Assembly (NCBI GenBank): GCA_032173965.1
Contig: JAVUNC010000006.1
Coordinates: 17,209,528 to 17,273,527, forward strand
Reading direction: 5' to 3'
Length of the DNA stretch: 64,000 bases
Source: Sitta carolinensis
Taxonomy: Eukaryota > Chordata > Aves > Passeriformes > Sittidae
A program made the position numbers and the translations under genes. Positions 1 through 11,000 of the stretch are shown here, piece after piece; the first letter of the stretch is position 1, and every line of letters begins with the position of its first letter. The notes under the pieces were generated by a model that was not told the DNA's origin, ran no database searches, and worked only from the letters and a program-made list of their open reading frames with translations.

Positions 1-740
1 GCAAGACAGCAAGCCCTTGTGTTAGGGTTGAACACGAAGCAAGCTTTCTATAAAGGACAGCATTATTTGCTTCCTGCCTAAATTCTCAGTAAATGAAAGT
101 GGACCTTCAGTCTTCTCCCTCCTACTCCCAGAAATGATCCCATTATACTGGTAGTTCATAAATATGCAGCAAAGCCCATCTGTTCTATCTTGTGATTTAA
201 GATAGTATCCTGTAATTCTTTGCAACGTCTGGGTCTGATCACAAAGGTAGCAGAGGCAATGCTAAAGCCACCATTACTCTCAGGTGTGCTGGCTCAGGGT
301 TCCTGAGGAGCTCTGACATCATATTAGTCTCTATCAGAAGAGGTCTTCTGTCCCTGTCTGCTGCCCATCATTCAGAAGAGTGCTCACAGGGCTCTTCCTA
401 GACATGGGGCTGGCTACCTGTGCTGCTGGAGGAGGGGCCTGTTGTGAATCTCTTGAGTACTTGCCTAGGGATGCTTTCCCCAGATCAGGCCAGAGCACAC
501 CATTACACTGCCAGGCTCTATCTTCAGATGGAGATGAATTTTTAGGCAATCTGTAGATCTGAGCTTACTGTCAGAATTATGAAAAGCCTTGGAAGGAATT
601 CCATAAATGTTCAAAAATAGCTATTCATAAGCAACAACAGAATAGAAGTAACAGTTTGAGAAATTTTTTAACTCTATTACTTGCACATATTTATACAATA
701 TAGTGCCTGTCACAGATAATGTACAGCAGATTTATCATGC
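1..740. other. non-coding DNA, nothing recognised
   Basis: Mixed-composition DNA with only short open frames that lack codon-like composition or splice signals on both sides. I see no repeat family, RNA gene or promoter here. If the exon proposed at 890-1093 is real, the part nearest to it would be its 3' untranslated region or lie downstream of its gene. Confidence 0.5.
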
Positions 741-746
741 TTTATT
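741..746 (-). terminator. possible poly(A) signal for the 890-1093 exon
   Basis: The minus strand reads AATAAA here, about 145 bases downstream of the TGA that closes the exon-like frame at 890. The hexamer is common by chance in DNA this AT-rich, so it supports a 3' end only together with the exon call. Confidence 0.2.
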
Positions 747-889
747 ATTCTAAAGAAGAGTTTGTTCTCTGAATGACGTATGAAATAAATTGCAAATAAA
801 CAAGATGCTGCTTAATAAAACAATTAGTTCTCTGCAGGCTCTGGCAGTGTTTTCTGAATTCTTATCAGCCCGGGTTTACAGCTGTAACT

Positions 890-1093
890 TCAGGATATAA
901 TAGGAGATTGGATCGTATATGGGCAACAAAACAGATGATCAAATTCACAAGGGATCATATCAGGCTTTTTCCAGTACCAAAGAAACATATTAATCCTTGT
1001 CACTGTTTTTTGAAACGCTGTGACAGAAATAAACCTGTACTGTAACTTGGCCCTTTTAATGAGCTTCTGGAGTGTGGGCCTTCCACTCAGCAC
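890..1093 (-). CDS. candidate terminal coding exon, protein not recognised
   Basis: On the minus strand a T-rich tract ending in TTTTTCAG (acceptor AG at 1095-1094) is followed by an open frame of 67 codons starting GTG CTG AGT and ending in TGA. Only one of the three frames is open across the segment. The predicted peptide is basic at its start, has several aromatic residues (a WYW cluster in the middle) and a cysteine pair near the end. It has no signal peptide and no clear membrane segment. An AATAAA lies about 145 bases beyond the stop. I do not recognise the family. It could be the last exon of a gene entering from the right, an exon of a non-coding RNA, or a chance open frame. The CpG-rich patch at about 2.9 kb lies upstream on this strand and could be its promoter, but nothing in the sequence connects them. 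Confidence 0.28.
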   Translation of the reverse strand: MLSGRPTLQKLIKRAKLQYRFISVTAFQKTVTRINMFLWYWKKPDMIPCEFDHLFCCPYTIQSPIIS

Positions 1094-2699
1094 CTGAAAA
1101 ACACAACAAAACACCTTTTACATTAAGATGTGAGGTTTGCTGCTGGCTAAATTTGAACACAGAAGTCTATAAACCAGTGCTCAGCCAGCTGGGAAGCAAG
1201 AAAGCAAATTCAGATTCTGTCATGAACTTCACAGACCAATTATCTACTTGGAATCATGGGAGTTTAACAAACAAATACCAGCCCCTGCTGAGCCTTTTCA
1301 GTCCAGCAGCTTATGGGTGATTCAGTTGCATCAGAGGCTTTTAGACTGATCAATTCTTAATCACAAAGCGCAAAAATTATTCTCAGACTCATGTCAGTTT
1401 CTTTGGACACCTTTGTTAACAATCTGCTTCAAATCATTTTTTTAAAGAATTGCAGACACTGTTTTTATTGACTTGCCACTTGTAAAATGTTTATAGCTTG
1501 TTAATTTATATTTACCCCTTTACTTTTGCCTGCAAATCAACATCACTTAGCACAGTTTGGTTACACTTTGTCCAAAGGAAATTACAGAAGCCTGCTATGG
1601 GGCTAAAATGAAGGAAAGCTGAGGAAAATCAATACACTGATGATTAAACAGATCGTAGCAAATTCACGGTTGTAAGCTACAGCATGGAGACATCAGTGTG
1701 ATGCCTATCTAGCAGTTAATGTCCTTTCAGCCAGTTCAAGAAAATTTTACAATAAGGTAAAATGTAACAGAAAAAATATAAGCCACTACAGAGCAATCCT
1801 TTTTTTTGCTCGGTAGGAACAGTCCTGTTATTCAAATTTTATTTTGCTATTTGTCTTCACAGTAACTGCAGAAAAGGTTTAGATTGAAGAAAAAGAAAAA
1901 TCTATTTTATGAGAAAATTTGCAGTGGGAGTTTTAAAGAACTCTTTGACTTGCAGTATCATTCACATCTACTGTAAAAGCTCTGTATTTACTGTTATTTT
2001 AAACCACTCTTTTCTGTCAGTGAAGTTCAAGTGTGATATTTTCTATTTTAATCTTCCTTTAACTTTAATTAGAAGACAAAAAGGTATGTGCCTGTTTCTA
2101 AACAAGCATCCTAACAAGAATGAAAATATTTAATATTTAATGTTATTTGTTTAACAAAGTGAGAATCTATTTAACAAAGGAGAAACTACTCCCTTTAATA
2201 GAGAAAACTTAGACTAAAAATAGGCAAATGGGTTTTTTTCCACATTAAATTCTTGTTTGCATTTAAAAGCATCAAAGAAGTATTCATGAAATTGACATGG
2301 AAGGAGGAAAACAACCCTGGGAATAATAGGCAAACACTAGTACCAGAATAAAGCAAGGATCCTGAGTGGGTCCAGAGACTTCAGATTTGTAGGTGCTTCT
2401 GACTGTTGCACAGGACAGGTTTTGTCTCTAGTACCCACTGCAGTGCCTCCACAGCAAAATGTGACCCTGTGTGGTGTAGGTTTACTAACCAGTAGCCACA
2501 GACAATAGGCTATGTATAACGAACTCGAAGCACTGGGCTAAAATTATCACTATTGATAGGAACAGGGACGTCAGAGAAGAATTAATTGCAAACAACTTAA
2601 AAGCTCTGACTTGAGCTTCTGCACATCATCATATGCCCATTTCAGGGGGTTTCAAAGGCTGGTGTCAGGAGATGCCCACAGAGGTGGCCTCACTCCCTC
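1094..2699. other. AT-rich DNA, no feature identified
   Basis: Unstructured AT-rich sequence with short A and T runs. Open frames are brief and rich in Phe, Leu, Lys and Asn, as expected by chance. No repeat family or RNA gene was recognised. Confidence 0.5.
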
Positions 2700-2779
2700 C
2701 TAAGAAAGGATATTCAGGAGCAAAGATTATTTCTTCTCGCACAGCTTGAGGATCTGCAGAAAATGTTCACTCTGGTGAA

Positions 2780-2980
2780 GGAAGGTTGCTGCCCTACTCC
2801 TTGATTTTCCTGACAGCCTGGAGCCTTTCGGCCCTCGTGCCCTGGCGGTGCTGGTGCACTGCCGTGGGCAGCGGCTGGCGGAGCTCTGCGGGCAGCAGCG
2901 TCCCAGCGCTGCCACCCGCTCCGGCCACAGCTCCAGCCCTCCCAGAGGGCACACCGAGCCACCAGCAGAGCAAGGAAAGC
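2780..2980. promoter_or_regulatory. small CpG-rich patch; possible promoter, exon or old LTR piece
   Basis: About 200 bases here are GC-rich and carry many CpG dinucleotides, whereas the flanks for kilobases are AT-rich and nearly CpG-free. Long frames are open on both strands, which is normal for GC-rich DNA because stop codons are AT-rich. A plus-strand frame runs from about 2779 to 3177, but its product (Arg, Gly, Ala, Pro and Ser rich, then Leu rich) matches nothing I know. The patch could be a small CpG-island promoter, the GC-rich end of a decayed retroviral LTR, or a GC-rich exon. The LTR at 23.8 kb has a similar GC-rich half, but I see no shared sequence between them. Confidence 0.3.
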
Positions 2981-5900
2981 ACAGCTGCTTCCTCTTGCTG
3001 TGCTCCCTCTCTTTATCCAGAATTCTGCAACTTTATGGGCTCACTCAAAAATCAGTGGAGGAAAGTACTTGGGCCTTACTTCTGAACTCTGATGTGATGA
3101 CGCTGCTCCTCACAGATGCATACCACCTTTCTTTTGAGAATTTCCAAAAGAAACATGGTTTTATACTTGAAAAATAATCCTGGAATTCTTTATTTCAATT
3201 AGGAGAAACATCATATTGAGAACATGAAGTGCCAGAAACTTTATCTCTGTGCTAAGCTACATTCTGTTGCTGATTTATTTATATGATGGACTGCCTTTAT
3301 TTAGCTGATAATTTTATCTTTTATTCAGTCTTAAAATACCTGCTATTTTTCTAAGAGGTTCTGAACCAAAAAAGATTTTTGTTTTGGTTTGGAGTAGGTA
3401 AATGCATAATTGCTTCAATAAATAGTATTTAATTTGTCAAAAAACAAATAAGCTGCAACTAATTTTTCCAAATGACACCATCTTGTAACCTGTGGTGTCA
3501 TCTGGGGAGCTATAGATTCAGCAGTATTTTAAGATGCTTAAAAATTCCCAGTAAAATATAGACAGAAATATTCTCAATATTAAAAAAAAAAAACAAAAGA
3601 ACTATAAACACACACAAATAGATTTAAAAGAAAAAAAATACCCTTCTCTGAACTCTACCTGCACAAAAATCCAGTCACATTTCATATTTTCATTTCAAGT
3701 CAAGTTGCAAACTCAGTACAAGGATGAAAAAAAAAAGCAAATATGACAGATATTAAGTATATAATACAAAAGAAAATGAAGATAAAATAAGTTATTAACT
3801 GAAGATTTGCTGCTTCCACAATTTACATGGCAGTTAAAAGAAAAATTTCAACTAAAATGTTTTTTAAAAGTTTTAGCAATGCTTTCCATCATTTGGATCA
3901 TAAACATGAATTAGAAACTTACCTTTGAAAATATTTGCTTCCAATAAACAGTGTAATAGACTGATAATTTTACTGGGAGATTTAACTTCTGTGTTTTTCT
4001 CTAGTTCTGTGTCTAGAACTGTAATGAATAGAATAAAATAACTGATAGAGAGAGTTGTAGTAAAACATGTCTGCATGATATTGATAGATTAAAAAGTGAA
4101 AGAAAAACCCCTACTGGAAAATGTGGGAAAAGATCCATGCCAGAATCCTCTTGGGTTTGCCATTTTAATTGTGCTCCTGGGTATGTAGTTTTCAAGATTT
4201 TCTTCAGTTGTGGCATTGAAGGAAAAGTAAAATGAAGTGACAGAACAGATTAGAAGGCGATAATGGAAGGGAAAGTGAATAAACCAAGTGTAAACTTTTG
4301 AGAGGAAACACTAGTGTAAAGCCCACTAGTTATGCGCTGTTTTTTAAAAATTTTTTGTAACTCCAACACTTTGATGAAGATAACTAATGAACTTTTTTAT
4401 TAAGTAGTGATCCATATTCAAGAGTAAATATGAACGTGTTACTGAAATCCTTTTTCAAGGGCAGATTCTTTGAAGTTACTAATAATCTTTGCTACTTATA
4501 TTAAAATTCCACAATAAGTTTATTCTGAAAAAAATATTCTACTGCTGTTCAGTTGCTTACACTAATTCCTATTGGACCATGCTATGCTATTTATGAATGG
4601 AATTCTTGTTAATTTTGGCATATATAATTTATCTAATTATAGAAAGCATGTAATTAAAAGAAAGTAGAGCCATATAAATGTTGAGGTTTTTACAGCAAAA
4701 AACCCCCAACAAATGCAAAGTAGTGTATCATGATGTTTGATGAAATTCTATATCAGCAACAGAATTCCTTGAAAACCTCTGAACAATGCACTTTTTTTTT
4801 AAACTTTGTTGAACTGATTAGCTTGCTAAAGATCTGATCATTAAGAGTTTAGATTGTTTCTCTGTTAAATCAGATATGCCTCCTACAATTTTTACAATAC
4901 TTCTGTAATAAATTAATTGTTCTGTGGTTATTTGTTAAAGAATCTCCCCCACGTGAAAAAGCAAAATCTCAGTAGATGCGGATTTTACACTGCACTAGAT
5001 CAATCCCAATACCAGTAAATGGATATTATTAAACAGCATGGGGTAGTGCAAACTGGGAAAGAAAACTTGTAGTGCGCTGCCTTTGAGCAGACCTGGCTTG
5101 CATGCTGTGACAGGGCAATTGTCGACATGCTTTTTCATGCCAATCTGCAGCTTTTTCAACTCTAGATGCTATGGCAACCAGGGTTTAACAGACTAAGCAG
5201 CTAACAAGCTTCCCTGATGGAATTGTCTGGTTGTATGATTGCCTTGTCTTAGTGAAAATATAAAATAGACCGAAGACACTTGTGGACATTTGTCAAACTG
5301 ATTATAATTTGGACATTCAGCTCATAATTATCTGTTATATATTGCATAGTATTGACCACCAGTGTTTTCCATGCTGTCTGTAGAGAACCCAAGTGCCTTT
5401 CTGTACACCCTGTTTCCTGTGGAAAGAATGGGTTTTGGCTAGGCTGAGTTGGTCAACATGACGATAAAATTACATGGATATAGAAAATAAATGCCACTAG
5501 TTTAAAGGTTTCTTCCCCTTTTTCTCTGTTTTTGGTTTTTCTGTTGTTTTTTTTTTTTTTTTAGTTCTTAAAATAAAGAAAACAAAAGCAAATTTTAAAG
5601 TAACACGATTCTTTACAAATACAAAAAATTGCAAAAAACTACACTTTCAGGAAATGGTTTTAAAATTCTGTGTTTCTTATGTTGACTTATCAAGTAGTTG
5701 AGCTCTCTGTGGCCCCGAGGAATGGTTTGTGTTTCTTACTTGCTTGTTTATTATTATTTATTTTTTAATTTATTCTCAGAAGGAAAGGGCATTCACCAAA
5801 AAACACAGGCCTAAGACTACATGTTTCCCAGCACCTTTTACAATCTGAAATCTCTGGAACTCACTACCTTGAAAAGACTGCTTTGCCACTTGCAGAATAC

Positions 5901-6587
5901 TGCTTTATTGTTTTGAATATTTCAATTCTAATAAAAGCTAAGCAGAAAGTTTTACTGTGGTATTTTCTTCTTGTTGTTGGTTGGTTGCTTCATTTGTTTA
6001 TTTGTTTTTGTCCTGAGGAGGGAAATTCAGAATTCATACTTTTCTATGTGGAGTTTGTCATGGTATTTTTACTCATACTGCATTTTGGGGTGAACCTTGG
6101 TAATCTACAAGAAGACCCATAGAATGCAGATAAAGTTTGAGTTCACAAGTGGGGCTTTTGTCTTTGACATTTTGACTCTTGGAATTATATCACTGCAGAT
6201 GGTCCTGACTAAAGGTATCCTCTCAATGATCCTATTTGAGGGATGTTATCAACTACTGTACCTCTATGAGGCCAGCCAATACCCAGCTAATTCATTCTTT
6301 TCTGTAAGCAGTGGAGTTCCTCATCCAGTGGTGCAGGTCGTCCTCAAGGCCTTACAAATGAATGTTACAAATGTGCAATGTCTTTTTCTTGAAGGAGAAG
6401 GTGAATGTCATGGACAGGATATTTGCAATCAGGCATTCTTCTTGCAAACATGAGTTCATTCAGTTCCACAGTGAAAGAACAGTGTATTGTTAAGTGAGTA
6501 AGGAAAAGTAACAAACTTTTATTTACTGAATGTATAGACTTGTTAAATGTTCTGATATTTAAGATGCTGAATTCAAGTGTGGTTCAT
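2981..6587. other. AT-rich DNA with homopolymer runs, no gene identified
   Basis: Long AT-rich stretch with scattered A and T runs, including a 16-base T run at 5547-5562, and one short inverted repeat listed separately. A 118-codon frame at 6097-6453 (plus strand) is open but starts on GTG, has no splice sites that would make it an exon, and resembles no family I know, so I do not call it a gene. Confidence 0.45.
3472..3501. repeat. perfect 9-bp inverted repeat, 12-base loop
   Basis: ATGACACCA at 3472-3480 is matched by its exact reverse complement TGGTGTCAT at 3493-3501. A stem of this size occurs by chance at low frequency in many kilobases, and no flanking element explains it. Confidence 0.5.
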
Positions 6588-7187
6588 AATTGTGCCCACG
6601 TGCTCAAGAAGGACATTGGCATCCTGGCCTGTAACAGCAACAGTGGGGCCAGCAGGACCAGAGCAGTGATTTTCCCCTGTACTCAGCTCAGGTGAGGCCA
6701 CACCTGGACACTGTGTTCTGTTCTGGGCCCCACACTACATGAAAGACATTGAGCCACGACAGTGTCCAGAGAAGAGCAATGGAGCTGGTGAAGGGTCTAG
6801 AGGGTAAGTCACAGCAGGAGCGCCTGAGGGAGCTGGGGTTGCTTAGGCTGGAAAAAAGGAGGCTCAGGAGACACCTTATTGGTCTCCACGCCTGCATGAA
6901 AGGAGGCTGTAGTGAGGTGGAAGTGGCTTCTTCTCCCAGGCAGCTAGTGATAAGACAGAGGAAATGGCCTCAAGCAGCTCCAGGGAAGGTTCAGGTTTGA
7001 CATCGGGAAGAATTTCTTCACTGAAAGCATTGAAAGAGGTCATCCAGGGAAGGGGTGGAGTCATCATGCGTGGAATTGCTCGATAAATGATTTGGTGTGG
7101 CACTTAGTTCTATGGTGGCGTTTGGTCAAAAGCTGGGCTCAATCATCTTGAAAGTCTTTTCCAACCTTAATGATTCTGTGACTCTAC
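6588..7187 (+). mobile_element. 5'-truncated CR1 LINE, 3' part of ORF2 and 3' UTR
   Basis: The segment follows the known order of the CR1 3' end. First come remnants of the C-terminal ORF2 (GTGAGGCCACACCTGGACAC, then TGTCCAGAGAAGAGCAATGG, then GAGGGAGCTGGGG ... GGAGGCTCAGGAG). Next is GAAAGGAGGCTGTAGTGAGGT, followed by the 3' UTR (AAGAATTTCTTCACTGAAAG). It ends in TTCCAACC and ATGATTCTGTG, the short terminal repeat type of CR1. The reading frame is broken and the 5' end is lost, so the copy is inactive. CR1 encodes an endonuclease and reverse transcriptase, and most bird copies are truncated at the 5' end like this one. The left boundary is approximate. Confidence 0.9.
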
Positions 7188-7927
7188 AGCTGTTAGGTTC
7201 TGTTTCCGGTTTGTATTGATGAAGAGTCATAAATGCATCTTTGATAATAGGATGTGTGTAAAAGGCTTAGTCTTTATCCAGCTTGGGAAACCTTCAAATA
7301 ACAACTTTCTGTACAGCTTTAGAGACATCCAGAGGAAGCCAATACCTTCTTTTAAGCCACTTGTCTAGATTTCTACTCAGTTGGCAAGCAAGATAAGGCC
7401 ATAGTCTTACCTAGTCAAGTAAAGACTGTATAAACCCCAAATCAACCTTTGTAGGCTATACTTCCAAATAATTTCTTTGTTCATCATGAGTTTTATTTTT
7501 TTAATATAAATATTTTGTCTTGACGTAATATTTTGTGATAAAATTTTATTTATGCTTTACATCTCTAGTTGCACAGACTTTAAAATGTTTTCCAAAGGCC
7601 TCTTTTTCGTTTGTGTTGACTGAATGGGAAAAATACCATGGTGGTAATACTCCAGTGTCCAAATAATTAACTTTGGTTGTGGGAAACAGTAACTGTAGCC
7701 TGTGGTGCTTTTGATCACTGTCTCATGTATGGGGCTTCCAGGTCTCAGCCACCATCTAGCCATAGTGCAAGTCATTAGCCTCTTTTTTGGCCATCTGACT
7801 CAGTGCACACACCATTCATACTGTTTGAAGTTCACTGTACCTTAGAAGAGAAAATACAAGTTTGCCAGTTAGAGGAAATGTTTTTACATGAGTTTAAATC
7901 AAAGATTACAATTAAAAAGAATTGTGA
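7188..7927. other. AT-rich spacer between two CR1 fragments
   Basis: No gene, RNA or repeat family recognised. Open frames are short and without splice context. Confidence 0.5.
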
Positions 7928-8065
7928 AGAAAGTTCAAGGCCAGGTTGGTTGGAGCTTTTAGCAATGAGGTCCAGTAGGAAAGCATCCTTGCTAACTACA
8001 GTGGGTTGGAACTAGATGATCTTTGATGCCCCTTCAAACACAAACCATTAAATAATTCTGTGATG
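7928..8065 (+). mobile_element. CR1 LINE 3'-end fragment
   Basis: About 138 bases match the extreme 3' UTR of bird CR1. The order is TTCAAGGCCAGGTTGGTTGG, then GTGGGTTGGAACTAGATGAT, then CCCCTTCAAACACAAACCATT, and an ATAATTCTGTGATG tail. The copy lies in the same orientation as the larger fragment 740 bases to the left but carries a different 3' UTR, so it is a separate insertion, probably of another CR1 subfamily. Confidence 0.85.
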
Positions 8066-11000
8066 TTTTTCCTCTTTTATTAATATACGTATTCAGATTG
8101 CATATAGTTGGCCCTTGTCTTTGAAAATCAGATTGTCAGGAGGCAAAAAGCCCAAATAACTAGTTTTTCTATTTTTTTTCCTGAACATCCCTGTTTAAAA
8201 CAAAATTAAAAAGAAAATCATTGGTTTTTGGTCCTGTCAGGATAAGCAGAAGTCTGGCAGATTTTGAACTGTGATGAGACTTCAACTTGTTATGAATATT
8301 TACCTATTTAGTCTTAGAAGAATGTGATATGAAATTTTCTAACTATATTTACATATAGAATTTACCCACAGAAAACACAGAATTGTCTTGAAGGAAAAGT
8401 TGAAAAGACATCAAAGAAACAGGAGATCCTGTAAGATACTCCTAAAAAACACCATCAAAAATTATTTATAACACTGGAAAAGTGAGGAACACATCAGCAA
8501 CTCATCACCAATATACACAGGAACTTCTGCAATATTTTGCAATAGAATAGTAATATGGTGGGGTTTCATTTTGGTTTTGGTTTTTCTTTTTCATTTCACT
8601 GTTTGGACAGAAATTGAATTTTTGGTATGTAACTTATCCTTATAATGCCTGAATTGTTAACACTAAAGGGAAAGCATTTTAAGAGAAATTAAATTTTCAA
8701 ATTATATATGAGACTTTTAACATTTTTTTCTTCTATCCAACTGTGTTGAATCTCAAGTTACGTGACTTATTCTAAACAGGTATTAAAATACATATAGCTA
8801 CTTAAAATACATGAATACATTTCAATACATGAAAATATTTCATAACCAAAAATATTAATTTATACATATAAACATACAGATAAATGTGATATATACCTTA
8901 AAAAACCTCATGAAGCACTAAAGACAATCTGAGCATTTACAGCTTTCTAATTAATATTAGAATATTTTGTCATTTTTAATGTATCCATTATACACTGATA
9001 TATATGAACACATACTAATTATGCTATTTTTTTCATGGTGCACAAATAGATTCTTACTTGGTGATCAGATTTTTGACCTTTGCAACCCTTTAACAATAGG
9101 GATAAAGGTGTTAACAAATGGATTTCAACTGCTCATTTAGAATTTTGAACTAAAAACTTTGTTTCATCCATGTTGCTCTGTTTCCCCTGTGATAGCCACA
9201 TAATTCTGATTTCCACCTTTTGCCCTTACCTGCCTGCTTGGTGACTTCATGAATAGCCAGTTTCTCATGCTAGAATTAAAACAGTTAATTTTTGCAGAGG
9301 AGAGACAGTGTCAGTACTTATTTTGCTTGAAATGCTGGCAATATAAAAAAACCCAGTAGCAATGTAATATATCCTGTGCATTGTATAAGAGAGAGTAATT
9401 CTTTCTTGTTATGAGAGAACATTAAAAGACTTTCCTACAAAGGTTTAGCTTCTATAAAAGAGTCATTTTCAGAAGCTTGAAATGGTTGGCTGGAGCACAC
9501 ATCAATTTGTTTGCTATTTCTAGAATATATTTTATCAACACCTTTTCTCTACAATTTACATTTTTCAAAATGTCACTGTTTCTGTGTGAGATACTAAGTA
9601 TGGACCAATTAACTATTGATGCTTTCTGCCAAGAATAAATGTTGCGATATAGCATATATACAAGACAGAGTAAATATTCTGTGATGGAAAAGCAGAAATT
9701 ACCAGACTACTGGTGAGTAATGCATCTTGAATATTACCTGAAGCCATGAGTCAGATATTAATTATTAAATCCATATAATCTGTTATAGAAATAGTTGAAA
9801 CTGGGGAGAAAAAAAAAAGAACATAAAGTCATCTAACTTTTCAGTTTTTATCTTTTCTAGTAAAAAAAAAAAATCATCTTACCTAACCTGTTTTGAAAAT
9901 ATGTTCAGCTAGGAAAATTTTTAAATATGATTTATACTGTCAGAATGGTTTCAGCACAATCAGACTAAAAGCCTCTTAGAAAATCCCTACCCAGAAGGAA
10001 GTAGGTGTCAGAAAAAAATTAGATCTTCTCTGAAGCAACACTGAGGCTACTCTATCCAGGTGAAGATGTGATAGAAAAGAGAAGGGGGCTTTTAGAAATT
10101 ATCTTATCTTCAAAAGTATTTCTTGTTCTTTTTAAGTGGTCTTCAGAGAGGATGAACAACTTTGATGATGAACAAGTCTTGTTGAGCCTTTCATGTTTTT
10201 TTTCTGGTGACTCTAAAGTAGGGACTGAGGACTGCCAGAAGATCTGGGGTTAAAAGCAATTCATAGGTACTTGCTGGTGGTTCCTATGTTTCCTGTTCTT
10301 AGATAACTGACTATTAGTCCAGAAATCACAGGGTTTGGCAGTAACTCAAAGTACTAGTAGCTACATATTGGTAGAGTATGGTTGGGCAGAAAGTGATTCT
10401 TCCTAAAAATTACATTGGTTAAATTTTGGTTACTGTCACCAGTTTTTATTACCATATGGTATCACTGGATGATGAGTCAATCTACTGTAACTTGGAAAAG
10501 ACGAAATTGTTATGGGAGCTGTATCTGCATGTTTTTTATTTCAAAATGAGGTGATGTTTCTGTAAATAAACACCCATTAAAAATGTTCAGGTTTAGAAGT
10601 TTTATATAGCCTTAAGGTAGCTGGGTAACACAAGAACCTCTGTAGGAAACAGAAAAAGAAAGTGGGAGATTGTAGTTACATTTATTTTTTTTTTTCCCAG
10701 AGCTGAAGTTTCTGAGGTCTTAGTCTCCTGACAATCACAAAGATGAGATGTAGCCATAAGTGCAATCTTGTGCTGCCAGAATTCATGACATGAGCCGGCT
10801 GCATCAAAGGAAGAGATTTTTTTTAGAGTGAGTGACTATTAAAGAATTTGGGTGATGACATGTAATCTTTCACAAAGATGCTTATTGAAAAACTGTCCCT
10901 CATATAGGCTCAACCTCTTCTGGAGATCCTTGTCTTCAGCCCACTTTAGAAAATTCAGAACTCTTGTCTGTGCTCAGTCGCATATTTAGTCCTATAGGAC

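Noticed and set aside
6749..7000. Plus-strand frame with [22 protein letters not shown] start
   Set aside because: This is the C-terminal remnant of CR1 ORF2, already covered by the CR1 annotation, and not a host gene.
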